DNA of 31,756 nt from positions 1 to 31,756 of IMG/VR virus record IMGVR_UViG_3300030060_001726, one strand, 5' to 3'. Below the pieces are notes generated by a model. That model was not told where the DNA came from. It worked only from the letters and a program-made list of their open reading frames with translations, and made no database searches. The stretch is from a virus. The position numbers were made by a program, and so were the translations under genes. Shown here piece by piece: positions 1 through 8,376 of this stretch (positions are counted from its first letter, which is position 1; each line of letters starts with the position of its first letter).

Positions 1-79
1 ATGTATTTGTGCTAGAAGTAGTAATAGCATCTAGCTTAACATAGTTACCTATTTGTGGTGTTTTGCCTATATATGCCAT
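1..79 (-). CDS. N-terminus of a tail fibre/tail-tip protein (cut by window edge)
   Basis: An ATG at 79-77 follows an AAGGA ribosome site and opens a frame that runs off the left edge after 26 codons. The visible residues begin MAYIGKTPQIGNYVKLDAIT. This start (M-x-x-IGK-x-P-x-x-G) is, from memory, a common N-terminus of short fibre or tail-associated proteins in marine phages. The neighbouring upstream gene starts with a similar MPFLGRQPTP, so the two may share a virion-docking N-terminus. The rest of the protein is outside the window. The late-operon position directly after fibre genes supports a tail role; the exact function is not shown. Confidence 0.6.
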   Translation of the reverse strand, partial: MAYIGKTPQIGNYVKLDAITTSSTNT

Positions 80-88
80 TTTTTTTCC

Positions 89-709
89 TTATGCTAATTT
101 TACAAAGGTTATTCCAGTTTGGTTTTCATCACTACCACCAAGTATATTTGTAGATGAAGCAATAGCATTTGCCATACCAGCAACCATTCTTAATCTAAAA
201 CTACTCGTCGTTGACACAGTAAAAATAAATGTATTGCTTGCATTTTCATAATTTGAACCACCATATGCCCAACATCTACTTCTAAGAGTATAAGCACCTC
301 CACTATTTGTACTTATTTGTATATTTAAATCAAATCCATCTCCTGAACCAGTAATTTCAACTTGTGCATGATAGTTACATAAATATGTGCCAGTTTGTGC
401 GACACTAAAAGCACCTGAACTTACTGTCCAATTTGCACTCCCAACTCTTGTATATTGTGTGTCTGCTTCTTCAAATGGTGTAAACATTTGCAAACTGCCA
501 GTTCCAGCAACATTTTGGCTAAGTCTAAATGATTGTGCTGATTGAATACCAGCACCAGTAACAGTTCCAGTAAAAGCATAGTTTGCAGTTAAATCTAATT
601 TAGTATTTTCTACTGCATCATCTGCAATCTTAGCAGTAGATATAATACCATCTGTTATATCTGATGATGTTAATGGTACTGGTGTTGGTTGTCTTCCTAA
701 GAATGGCAT
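89..709 (-). CDS. Tail fibre tip protein with C-terminal beta-sandwich (C1q/TNF-like) domain
   Basis: This 206-residue protein starts MPFLGRQPTPVPL. A linker with 'DGIISTAKIADDAVENTKLDL', of the type seen in phage fibre proteins ahead of a head domain, follows at about residues 15-40. Residues about 65-206 are beta-rich, with Trp, Tyr and aromatic spacing (NWTVSSGAFSVAQTGTYLCN, then a closing GITFVKLA), and resemble the trimeric C1q/TNF-like jelly-roll of receptor-binding tips. The start overlaps the stop of the preceding gene (TAATG at 711-707). It is the third of four consecutive fibre-type genes, so host recognition is the likely role. The C1q-like fold is judged from pattern only. Base usage differs from most of the window: it contains no CCWGG site (see findings). 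Confidence 0.65.
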   Translation of the reverse strand: MPFLGRQPTPVPLTSSDITDGIISTAKIADDAVENTKLDLTANYAFTGTVTGAGIQSAQSFRLSQNVAGTGSLQMFTPFEEADTQYTRVGSANWTVSSGAFSVAQTGTYLCNYHAQVEITGSGDGFDLNIQISTNSGGAYTLRSRCWAYGGSNYENASNTFIFTVSTTSSFRLRMVAGMANAIASSTNILGGSDENQTGITFVKLA

Positions 710-1065
710 TATGTGATCTCCATATAACTCATAGTCACTGACAGTTTATCTGCTACAGAACAATCTATTTTTACTATATCTCCAGCATTTAAAATTATTT
801 TATTACCAGCCATAATTTCAACAGTAGCTCCATTTGGTACTGGTATATCTTTTACAAGATGTGCTGTAGTATTTGCTGTCTGTGATGTTTGTGTGGTTGT
901 GCTTACTATTTGCACTGTTCCAGTAACTGAAGTTGTGTGTACATTTGCCAGTGTTAGTCCTAATACAACAATTGTACTTCCAGTTTGAACTGTATAAAGA
1001 GTTTCAGGTGACCCTGAACTGGCTGGGGCAACATCTCTTGTTACTAATTTAAATGCATTTGCCAT
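709..1065 (-). CDS. Small beta-rich tail/virion protein, function unknown
   Basis: 118 residues, almost entirely short Thr/Val-rich beta strands with no Cys pairs apart from C102, no membrane segment and no signal peptide. It starts MANAFKLVTRDVAPASSG. Proteins of this size and appearance are common beside fibre genes in marine phages. I recognise the pattern but not an assigned function. It is translationally coupled to the next gene by a TAATG overlap and is preceded by an AAGGAGAAAATAA ribosome site just before its ATG. A structural role, such as fibre adaptor or small tip protein, is inferred from context only. Confidence 0.55.
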   Translation of the reverse strand: MANAFKLVTRDVAPASSGSPETLYTVQTGSTIVVLGLTLANVHTTSVTGTVQIVSTTTQTSQTANTTAHLVKDIPVPNGATVEIMAGNKIILNAGDIVKIDCSVADKLSVTMSYMEIT

Positions 1066-1076
1066 TTATTTTCTCC

Positions 1077-2612
1077 TTATCCTAGTGCAATTGCTAAAGC
1101 TGTTGGATCATCAGTAACAGCTATAGTAACAGTGTCGGTTGCACTTGCTGTAGTTGTTATTCCAGTTCCAGCTGCTATTGTTAATGTGTTTCCACCAGTA
1201 ATCGTTTGATTAGATCCAGCAGAAGCAGCCACAATAAAGTTTGTCATATCTCCATCAGCTCCGTCAGCTCCAGCTGCACCAGTAGCGCCAGTTGCTCCAG
1301 TAGCTCCAGTAGCTCCAGTATCTCCTTTATCTCCATTTCTTGTAAAATGCACTGATACACCATCAGCTGCACTAAATGTGTTGTTTGATGCTAAATGTTG
1401 AACTACTAGTTTAGTATATCCTGAAGCATCTGTTGATGTTCCAGTTATTTTAAATCTTGCATAAGTTGAACTGTCTTGTGTATCAACAATATGCAGAAAT
1501 CCTTTTATAGTTGATGTACTATCATCCCAAGTAATTATGTCTGTTTGTATTGACACACCATTGTCATCAACATCATCAATATATATTTCAGTTACGTTTG
1601 CATAGTTTGCATTATTAAAAGCTATCTCTCCATTACCTGGATCAGTATCAGTTGTACCAGTATCAAACTTATACAAATAACCAGGTACAGTTCCGCCATC
1701 TTTTCCAGTAGCCACAAAACTTAAAAATACTTTATCGTTATTTGCAAAAGTTCCAAAGTTATCTATGTATGCTATTGAAAGTTTTGTGTAACCAGTATTA
1801 TCTGTAACTGCTCCAGTGATTCTAAATACCGCCCAAGTATCTAAGGTATTAGCCTTAGACATTCGTATCCTACCTCTATTAACAGTGTTTGCTACATCAT
1901 CAAAACTTTGCACCCAGGCAGAAACATCTGTGCCATTTATTTCAAGATCATCTACATAAGCTTCAGTTGCAGAAGCAAAAGTTGTATTGTTAAATCTTAT
2001 TACTCCATCACCAGGATCAGAGTCTGTGGTAGTTGTCGAATATGTAAATTGTGCAGCATCACCTCCTATTGGTAAAAAATCTGCTACTGTAGTTAAATTT
2101 CCATCACTATCAAAACCAAGAGTTTTTGATGCCCTTTCAGATGCGCTATCTGTAAATTCTGGTGTTGTGATTGTATTTGTTCTTGATACTTTAAATGATC
2201 TATCAAGCTGCTCTTGTAGTTCCTGGCTGATTAATGTCAATCTATCCAGGGCATTTTCATGGCTTTCAGCTGGGAAAGGATCATTAGCTACATAATCGGT
2301 TGATTGTGTAATATCTAATGCACGCCTTATAATTACAGTTTCACCAGATTGCGGCCTTTTATCTGAGCTAGAAAAATGTGCATCACTGCTAGTGCCAGTA
2401 TTAAATTTAAATAAAACATTACCGCCACTATCATTACCAGCATTAGTAACAATATAATCAGTGTCTAAAACCTTTACTGTTTCAGTTCCAGTAGAGCTTC
2501 TTATGATTACATCTAAATCACCATTTGCAAAAATCTTAAAACCATAAGGAAATGAGTGTTGTGTGCCATTTCCATCGGCAGAATTTTTAATAATTTTTAT
2601 ATCTACTGTCAT
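1077..2612 (-). CDS. T7 gp17-like tail fibre with duplicated domain and collagen-like stalk
   Basis: 511 residues. Residues 1-150 resemble the T7 tail-fibre N-terminal virion-attachment domain: an early GNGTQHSFPYGFKIF motif, then 'DYVANDPFPAESHENALDRL' and a short coiled-coil-like helix (LISQELQEQLDRSFKV). Residues about 188-303 and 311-424 are two copies of one domain. Both open with a D-x-DPG-(D/N)-G-x-I-x-FNN motif, share VDD/IDD and W-DD positions, and end in a GYTKL strand. Residues about 427-455 are Gly-X-Y collagen-like repeats (GATGATGATGA and similar). The C-terminal 55 residues are Thr-rich beta. The start overlaps the end of the preceding large ejection-protein gene by 4 bases. 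The role is reversible or irreversible receptor binding. This is the longest fibre gene visible; the tip is probably supplied by the downstream genes. Confidence 0.85.
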   Translation of the reverse strand: MTVDIKIIKNSADGNGTQHSFPYGFKIFANGDLDVIIRSSTGTETVKVLDTDYIVTNAGNDSGGNVLFKFNTGTSSDAHFSSSDKRPQSGETVIIRRALDITQSTDYVANDPFPAESHENALDRLTLISQELQEQLDRSFKVSRTNTITTPEFTDSASERASKTLGFDSDGNLTTVADFLPIGGDAAQFTYSTTTTDSDPGDGVIRFNNTTFASATEAYVDDLEINGTDVSAWVQSFDDVANTVNRGRIRMSKANTLDTWAVFRITGAVTDNTGYTKLSIAYIDNFGTFANNDKVFLSFVATGKDGGTVPGYLYKFDTGTTDTDPGNGEIAFNNANYANVTEIYIDDVDDNGVSIQTDIITWDDSTSTIKGFLHIVDTQDSSTYARFKITGTSTDASGYTKLVVQHLASNNTFSAADGVSVHFTRNGDKGDTGATGATGATGATGAAGADGADGDMTNFIVAASAGSNQTITGGNTLTIAAGTGITTTASATDTVTIAVTDDPTALAIALG

Positions 2613-5086
2613 CGTGATTCCTCAAAAATGTTGGATAAATCTACTGATCTATCTGGTGCTGCACTACCAGGCCGCCACCAGTAAGATTGGTTATATTCTC
2701 TTGCATACTTTCTTTCTATGTTTCTAAATTTTCTTGCGGCTTTTGGATCAGCCATTTGTTCTAATTGTTGTAATATGTTTCTTTCTAAAGCTAACCTTGA
2801 ATACCAAAGCGAGCTACCTGGTGTATATCTACCAGCGAATCTCACCATATCACTTGCAAAGTTTGTATCTTCACCCTCAATAGCTTGTTGAACATTACCC
2901 ATTGTCAATTTTAAAACATCTTCAGCCAAGCCTACTACTGGGCCAGCTATTGTTTGTGCCAGGCCGCCACCGAATCTATTATGATCGGACATTAAAAAAT
3001 CCCCAAAAATACCAAGGCCGCCACTTTGCATAAATGCAGCTCCCCAGAAACCAGCGCTTGTCATTGGTCTAGGATCACGGCCTTTTGACATTTCTTTTAG
3101 TTGCAAGGCTAGCGCACCCATGATTGTTCCAGTAATTAAAAAATCAGCCAGGTATGTACCTTTTCTCGCAGCTCCTTTTTGTGTAACTCCTCTTACTAAA
3201 TGTGTATTTACTAGCGTTGTTCCAAAGTTTTTATACATTGCAAAAGACCTGGAAAGCTCGCCAGCTATTGTTCCAGGATTTGTGTTACCTATCAAAGCAA
3301 CCTTACCTCGCAAGCTTGATGATGGTACTGCAAAGTTTGTTTCAGTATTTATCATCTCTAATACTCTTAGAGATAAATCCCTAGCAGTATTACTATCTAT
3401 ATCTGTTCTTGCTGCTATGTTCTCGTGGCTTAAAAATTTTGCGCCGTCATATTCATACAAATCTGTAGATCTAATAATATCCCACTTATCGGATCCTATA
3501 CCATATCTTTGTAAGCTTGCTCTTATAGGCTCGTCTAACTCGTTAAATGCTTTTGGCGCTTGATCTGCAAGGTAACCTAAAAACTCCATCCCAAACGCCC
3601 ATCTACCAGCTTGTGTAAGTGGAGATAAAAAGCTTGCCCTCATAACAAAATCAGATATACGCCTGGTTATCTCTGGACCAGATACATCACCAACATACCT
3701 CATTTGCGCAGCCGCTACAGTTGTCCACCCCTCAGCTATCAAACCTAGCCTTACTGCCAGCTTACCTTTTTCTTCAGCTTTGAGAGGATTTAATAATTTT
3801 AAAACATCAGTTACAGTGCTTACTTGCGGTAATCCAACAAAACCCCTGGTAATTCTTTGAAAGTTAAAATCAGTTATTGCTGATATTGATGCAGCACCTA
3901 ATTGTGCTGAAGTAAGTATAGATCTTATGCCAGCAAAAGTATTTCCAAAAAATCCATCAATAGGCTGATTAACTCTACCAGACCAGCCGTTATATAATGT
4001 ATCTATATAGTTTGCAGCTTTGTTAGCTTTGTTGATAGCCTTTGGATCTCCAGGCTCTACATTTTGTTTTATTTTAGTTTTTATAAAATCTAAAGTTGCC
4101 AGAGGATTCGGACCTAATATATCCATCTGTGCTATTTCTTTTGACATAGATGTAATGTGGCCCATCATCACATCAAAAGCATTAGTGTTACCAAATTTTT
4201 CCTGGTATTCTAACCAGGCATCCGCATCCTTGAAAACTAAAAATCTATGATCTGTTCTGCTATTAGCCAAAGATTTTCTATTGCTAGCCATTGCGCCAGG
4301 TTTTACTTTATTTAAACCACCGCTGCTAATTGTTTCCCATACATCTTGTAAAGCAAATATTAATCTATCTTCAGTCATTTTAAGACCAGTTTCATGGTCT
4401 AACATTTTTTCTGGATCTAGTCTGTCTTTTACAAAGCTAACCCATTCTGACATACCAGCCTTGCCTACTTCAATCTGGTCATGTTGCTGCGGCAATCCCC
4501 AATCAGATCTTTTTGGAATAGATCCACCAGCTCTATTAAATTGTAATCTTAGATCCTCGGCAGTTTCTTTCCAGGCTATTGCAAACTCTTTTGCGCTTAC
4601 ATCATCAGTAGTTTCTCCAAAAACTTCCCTGACCATATTTTTCAGTTGCGCTTTGTTTCTTGTAGATCCCAGCAAGTTTCTTTTAAATGTAGCCAGAACA
4701 TCATACATTTTACTTGTAGCTCTTTGCTCAATAGCTTGTTGACGTTGCACCAGGCTAGAATATTTTGAAAAAATATCTTGTTCTATTAGAGCTTCAGCTG
4801 CTTTTGCATAGTCTTGTTTATCTCCAAAACCTCTATATTCATTTAAATTTTTATCTACTTGTTTGAACGCCTGGACCTGGAGTAACTTTTTTCTTTTCTT
4901 TTCAGAAGCAAGCTTTTGTAAACTTTCAAAAGTTTCTTTTGCAGCTCTTGCAGCAGCTGCACCTCTATTCATTTTGCCCTGGTATTCTACATCTAATCCA
5001 ATATATAGATCACTAGCAAGCCTTGCCTGGTCATCGGTTAGATTGCCCTCACGATTACCATTAGTAATACAATCCAAAAAACTCAT
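2609..5086 (-). CDS. Large internal virion (ejection) protein, gp16-like position
   Basis: 825 residues. I chose the ATG at 5086 because it overlaps the stop of the preceding gene as ATGA; an ATG three codons earlier is possible. The protein is mostly helical. Residues 1-120 are charged and Ala/Lys-rich (AAAARAAKETFESLQKLASEKKRKK). The middle holds amphipathic segments, and Gly/Ala-rich hydrophobic stretches lie around residues 640-720 (LITGTIMGALALQL; GFWGAAFMQSGGLGIFGDFL). These suit a protein ejected into the host envelope, like T7 gp16. No lytic transglycosylase motif is recognisable, unlike T7 gp16. It sits between the ParB/zeta protein and the tail fibre, where T7 has gene 16. The family assignment is by position and character rather than by a clear motif. 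Confidence 0.7.
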   Translation of the reverse strand: MSFLDCITNGNREGNLTDDQARLASDLYIGLDVEYQGKMNRGAAAARAAKETFESLQKLASEKKRKKLLQVQAFKQVDKNLNEYRGFGDKQDYAKAAEALIEQDIFSKYSSLVQRQQAIEQRATSKMYDVLATFKRNLLGSTRNKAQLKNMVREVFGETTDDVSAKEFAIAWKETAEDLRLQFNRAGGSIPKRSDWGLPQQHDQIEVGKAGMSEWVSFVKDRLDPEKMLDHETGLKMTEDRLIFALQDVWETISSGGLNKVKPGAMASNRKSLANSRTDHRFLVFKDADAWLEYQEKFGNTNAFDVMMGHITSMSKEIAQMDILGPNPLATLDFIKTKIKQNVEPGDPKAINKANKAANYIDTLYNGWSGRVNQPIDGFFGNTFAGIRSILTSAQLGAASISAITDFNFQRITRGFVGLPQVSTVTDVLKLLNPLKAEEKGKLAVRLGLIAEGWTTVAAAQMRYVGDVSGPEITRRISDFVMRASFLSPLTQAGRWAFGMEFLGYLADQAPKAFNELDEPIRASLQRYGIGSDKWDIIRSTDLYEYDGAKFLSHENIAARTDIDSNTARDLSLRVLEMINTETNFAVPSSSLRGKVALIGNTNPGTIAGELSRSFAMYKNFGTTLVNTHLVRGVTQKGAARKGTYLADFLITGTIMGALALQLKEMSKGRDPRPMTSAGFWGAAFMQSGGLGIFGDFLMSDHNRFGGGLAQTIAGPVVGLAEDVLKLTMGNVQQAIEGEDTNFASDMVRFAGRYTPGSSLWYSRLALERNILQQLEQMADPKAARKFRNIERKYAREYNQSYWWRPGSAAPDRSVDLSNIFEESR

Positions 5087-8000
5087 ACTACACAACCCTC
5101 AAGGCGGTCCAGCATACGCTGGTCTTGCGCAAATTCTTCTTGTAATTCTTTTAATGTTTGTGTTTTGGCTACAATACTATCGCCATCTACAGTTAGTTCT
5201 GTTGGAACTTCTAAATCTAAATCATCGACTAAGCTTGTTTGTTCTGCAATTTCTTGACCTGGGCCATCAATTCTTTGCCCTGGGATGTTGTCAACCACTG
5301 CTCCGCCACTTGCTCCCCTTTCTCCTCCGCTGCTGCGAAATTGTAACCCCTCAAAGATTCCGTCTGTATCTTCTCGGATTGTTGGGATTTCTCCAAGTTT
5401 TTGGTTGTTGTCGACTTCGGCGTAACCATCAGCTTTCCTTTGTTGTTTCAAACTAACGTAAGTTTGATTCGGTTTTGCTCCTACACTTCTAACATAAACT
5501 GGACTAACTAATCTACCAGTATTAATAAATCTTTTTAGCATCCTGGTTAGTGCATTTTGAGGCGTTACATCCATATTCGCTAGTGTAACTGTATAACCTT
5601 TTGCTTTTAGATTATCTATTTGTTTCTGAATACTACCTACTGTATCTCCCACTTTTGGGATAACTACATTAGATCCCTCATCAGTAATCAAATCTTTAAC
5701 AAGCTTTGCTAGTGCAGAGCTTTCCTCATGCACCGCAGCTGCACCTATGCCACCTTGAAATTCTGGTAATATTTTTTTCGCATCATCAGAATCTATGATT
5801 GCTGCATTAAGTTTTCTAGCAACCTGGTTAGCAAAAGTACTCTTACCAGCAGCTGGAGGACCAAGCAATATAACCGCTTTTTTCTCAGTTTTTACTCTAT
5901 AACCTGGTGGTACTTCAAGCTTCGCATCGGTGTATGCCAGCTTTTTCGCTCTGTCAATTAGCGAGTTTACGCCTTGAGCGTACCCTTTTAAGTTCATTCC
6001 GTCAACAACAAAATCTCTATTATCAAACCAATCTTTTGATCCATAGTTCGCAGCTTCATGTGTTTTTGGTATTGCATCAGCTTCTTCAATAGCTCTAATC
6101 ACTGCTGGATGATTGTCTATCTCAGCATCCGTCATGCCCTGGTCAAGCTTTGTATTTAGATCTTGCCTAGCTTCCAGGTCCGATAAAAAACCCTCTTGCC
6201 GTCTTAACTCACCAAACTGATCTTCTTCTAACTGATTTGATTGCTGCCTGGATCCTGGTCCAGCTGGTTCGTCAAAGTCGTTGAGGTTTGAGTTTGTTGG
6301 TTCATTCTCACTTGTGCGGACTTTCGCTTCACCATCGAAAGAGCGTCTGACGTTGCCAAACTCAAGGCGGTTGAAATCGCCCTGGTTAATTGCAGATCTG
6401 ACAGAGTTAATAAATCCTCTTGAAGCGTTGGTATAGTTGCCGCTTTCCCTGGCAAGTCTGGCTGCATCGTTGAGAGCATCGCTGAGTTGCCCTTTTCTGT
6501 TTGCAAGCGTTGTGATGAGCGTGATCGCTTGGCCATCTTTTGATACCCTTTCTTGGTTAGCGTTTCTTGCTAGCTGATTTCCCTCAGCTTCTAATCTTTC
6601 TGCATTATTAACAAGGTTTTGAAAAGCATTTTTATCCTGGCGTAATGCTTTTTGTGCCATATCTAATATCCTGGCTCTTTCTACAAAGAAACTTTCAGCC
6701 ATTACTTCTTCGCCAAAAAGGTTTGCGGTTGTTTCTTTTCTTACTCCTGATTCAATAACTTGTCTTACTATAGCATCAGCTTGGAACTCATTGTCTGGCA
6801 TATTCCTGGCCAACACTCTCATTGCAGCTTCTTGTAATGCTGAATCATCTGGTATTAATCTTCCAACAACCGCTGCAAACTTTGCTGGTACTACATCGTT
6901 TACAACCATACCAAATAATTCATCGGTAAGATTTACAACCGCCCTGGCTTGTTTTACAAGGTTTGATCTTGGCGGTAGCTCACTTATCTTACTTGGATCT
7001 ACTCGCAATACCTTTGCAGCATCAACCGCAGTGCCAGTACCCTCAGCAATATTTTTTAGTGCAGCAGTTACCCTGGCATAAGCTGGAGTAAATCCGTCAA
7101 CCTCTCTTATCTTCATTCCATACAAAGTTACATCCTGGCCCTCAGCTTTTAATCTTTTTGCCAGGCCCAATCTTTGATGGCCGTCTGCAATGAACTGCCT
7201 ACCATCGGCATATTCATAAACTACAATTTGTCCAGATTTTATTGGATCCCATTTTTTTACACCTTGCAAAGCATCAGTAACACCCTGAGCATCACCGCCA
7301 GCTTTGAACTGAAAAAGTTTTGCATCTACTTGTAAATTATCTGGATCAAACTTAAAAACTTCATTATTTAAATTATCAGACTCAAAAACATTCTTTGGCT
7401 TGATAACGCTTGATTCTGGTACTTCGTTTATGTTTACCAGGTCGTTTGATTCTATCGCTAATTCAGCATCATTCAATCTTTGTAAATGCTCGGATTCACT
7501 TGATAAGGGATTTGAATTTACTGCATCTTCTGAATTTTGAGCAGCCTTTACAAGTAAATCTGCTTTACTATTTGGTTTTATAAAGCCAGCTTTTTTGTAA
7601 GCATCTATTCCTTTTTTTATCTGATCGCTTGTAAAAGATATTGTCTTGCCACCAGCTCTAAAAACAAAAGGTGATGCCGCACCAAAGCCAGCACCAAAAG
7701 CAATAGCTTGCCAGAACTGTGCATCAGTATATTCCAGGCCAGTGCTTTTATACCATTTTTTTACATTGTTTTGAATTAGCGCTTCTGATCCAGCACCAAT
7801 TATAGCTTGATTCAAAGCTAGCTGGTAAAGTTTACCAGGACCATTACCAAACATTAAACTACCAATAATAACTGGATCTTGTATTAATGATCCAGCTTCA
7901 CCAGTTAACCTGGCTAATACATTACTAAAACTTGGTGATCGTTCTGTAATCTCCTGATTTTCTTTGAAAGCAAGCCTTGCTTGTTCTTTGGCATTTTCAA

Positions 8001-8376
8001 TAAGTTTTTCATGGCTGAACTCACCAAACAAATCTGGATTATCTTTAATTATTTTTGATATTTCATTAACTTTTTTTTCATATCCAGCGTACTTTCTTTC
8101 TTCATTAAAAATAGACATCGATAAAAGTTTGCCAGGATTTACAACATCATTAGGCAATCCTAGCTTTTGTTTATTCTCATTTATTGTTTGTATGTATGGA
8201 TCCCACTGCTCCTCCATAACAATAGATTCTGAAACTGAGGTATTGTTATATTCACTATACTTGTAAGCAGCTTTTAGGTTATCAATAAAACTAGCTTCAC
8301 CAGTTGTAACTACTGTACCAGGCGTTGCCTTTGTTCCAGTACGTTGCTCCTCCTCTTTTGTATAAAGAAAACTCAT
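5083..8376 (-). CDS. Ejection 'polyvalent' protein with ParB-like and zeta-toxin-like kinase domains
   Basis: 1097 residues. Residues 1-150 are helical and charged. Residues about 165-245 hold hydrophobic Gly/Ala-rich stretches (IIGSLMFG, AIAFGAGFGAASPFVF) suited to membrane insertion. Residues about 352-480 match a ParB/Srx-like domain, with GRQFIADGHQRLGLAKRL at 392-409 as the hallmark. Residues about 828-990 look like a zeta-toxin/P-loop kinase: Walker A GPPAAGKST at 839-847, an acidic DSDD at 862-865, HEESS at 883-887, and R945, R949 and R955 in an R-x3-R-x5-R run ending TGR. Zeta toxins phosphorylate UDP-N-acetylglucosamine; that activity here is inference. Its place among the gp14/gp15/gp16-like genes makes it a virion-carried, ejected protein. 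ParB-like and zeta domains are known in phage polyvalent proteins. Confidence 0.8.
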   Translation of the reverse strand: MSFLYTKEEEQRTGTKATPGTVVTTGEASFIDNLKAAYKYSEYNNTSVSESIVMEEQWDPYIQTINENKQKLGLPNDVVNPGKLLSMSIFNEERKYAGYEKKVNEISKIIKDNPDLFGEFSHEKLIENAKEQARLAFKENQEITERSPSFSNVLARLTGEAGSLIQDPVIIGSLMFGNGPGKLYQLALNQAIIGAGSEALIQNNVKKWYKSTGLEYTDAQFWQAIAFGAGFGAASPFVFRAGGKTISFTSDQIKKGIDAYKKAGFIKPNSKADLLVKAAQNSEDAVNSNPLSSESEHLQRLNDAELAIESNDLVNINEVPESSVIKPKNVFESDNLNNEVFKFDPDNLQVDAKLFQFKAGGDAQGVTDALQGVKKWDPIKSGQIVVYEYADGRQFIADGHQRLGLAKRLKAEGQDVTLYGMKIREVDGFTPAYARVTAALKNIAEGTGTAVDAAKVLRVDPSKISELPPRSNLVKQARAVVNLTDELFGMVVNDVVPAKFAAVVGRLIPDDSALQEAAMRVLARNMPDNEFQADAIVRQVIESGVRKETTANLFGEEVMAESFFVERARILDMAQKALRQDKNAFQNLVNNAERLEAEGNQLARNANQERVSKDGQAITLITTLANRKGQLSDALNDAARLARESGNYTNASRGFINSVRSAINQGDFNRLEFGNVRRSFDGEAKVRTSENEPTNSNLNDFDEPAGPGSRQQSNQLEEDQFGELRRQEGFLSDLEARQDLNTKLDQGMTDAEIDNHPAVIRAIEEADAIPKTHEAANYGSKDWFDNRDFVVDGMNLKGYAQGVNSLIDRAKKLAYTDAKLEVPPGYRVKTEKKAVILLGPPAAGKSTFANQVARKLNAAIIDSDDAKKILPEFQGGIGAAAVHEESSALAKLVKDLITDEGSNVVIPKVGDTVGSIQKQIDNLKAKGYTVTLANMDVTPQNALTRMLKRFINTGRLVSPVYVRSVGAKPNQTYVSLKQQRKADGYAEVDNNQKLGEIPTIREDTDGIFEGLQFRSSGGERGASGGAVVDNIPGQRIDGPGQEIAEQTSLVDDLDLEVPTELTVDGDSIVAKTQTLKELQEEFAQDQRMLDRLEGCVV

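Noticed and set aside
2609-5086. Lytic transglycosylase domain as in T7 gp16
   Set aside because: No E-S/GLN-GLMQ-type motif series could be found in this protein or in its 1097-residue neighbour.
4863-5456. Long plus-strand frame, 197 residues
   Set aside because: It runs antisense across the end of the ParB/zeta gene and the start of the next ejection gene, has Leu/Phe-rich low-quality sequence and no ribosome site; a shadow of the real genes.
5229-6536. Short minus-strand frames at 5229-5429 and 6228-6536
   Set aside because: They lie in another frame inside the 1097-residue gene, which has clear domains on both sides; no coupling or ribosome site.
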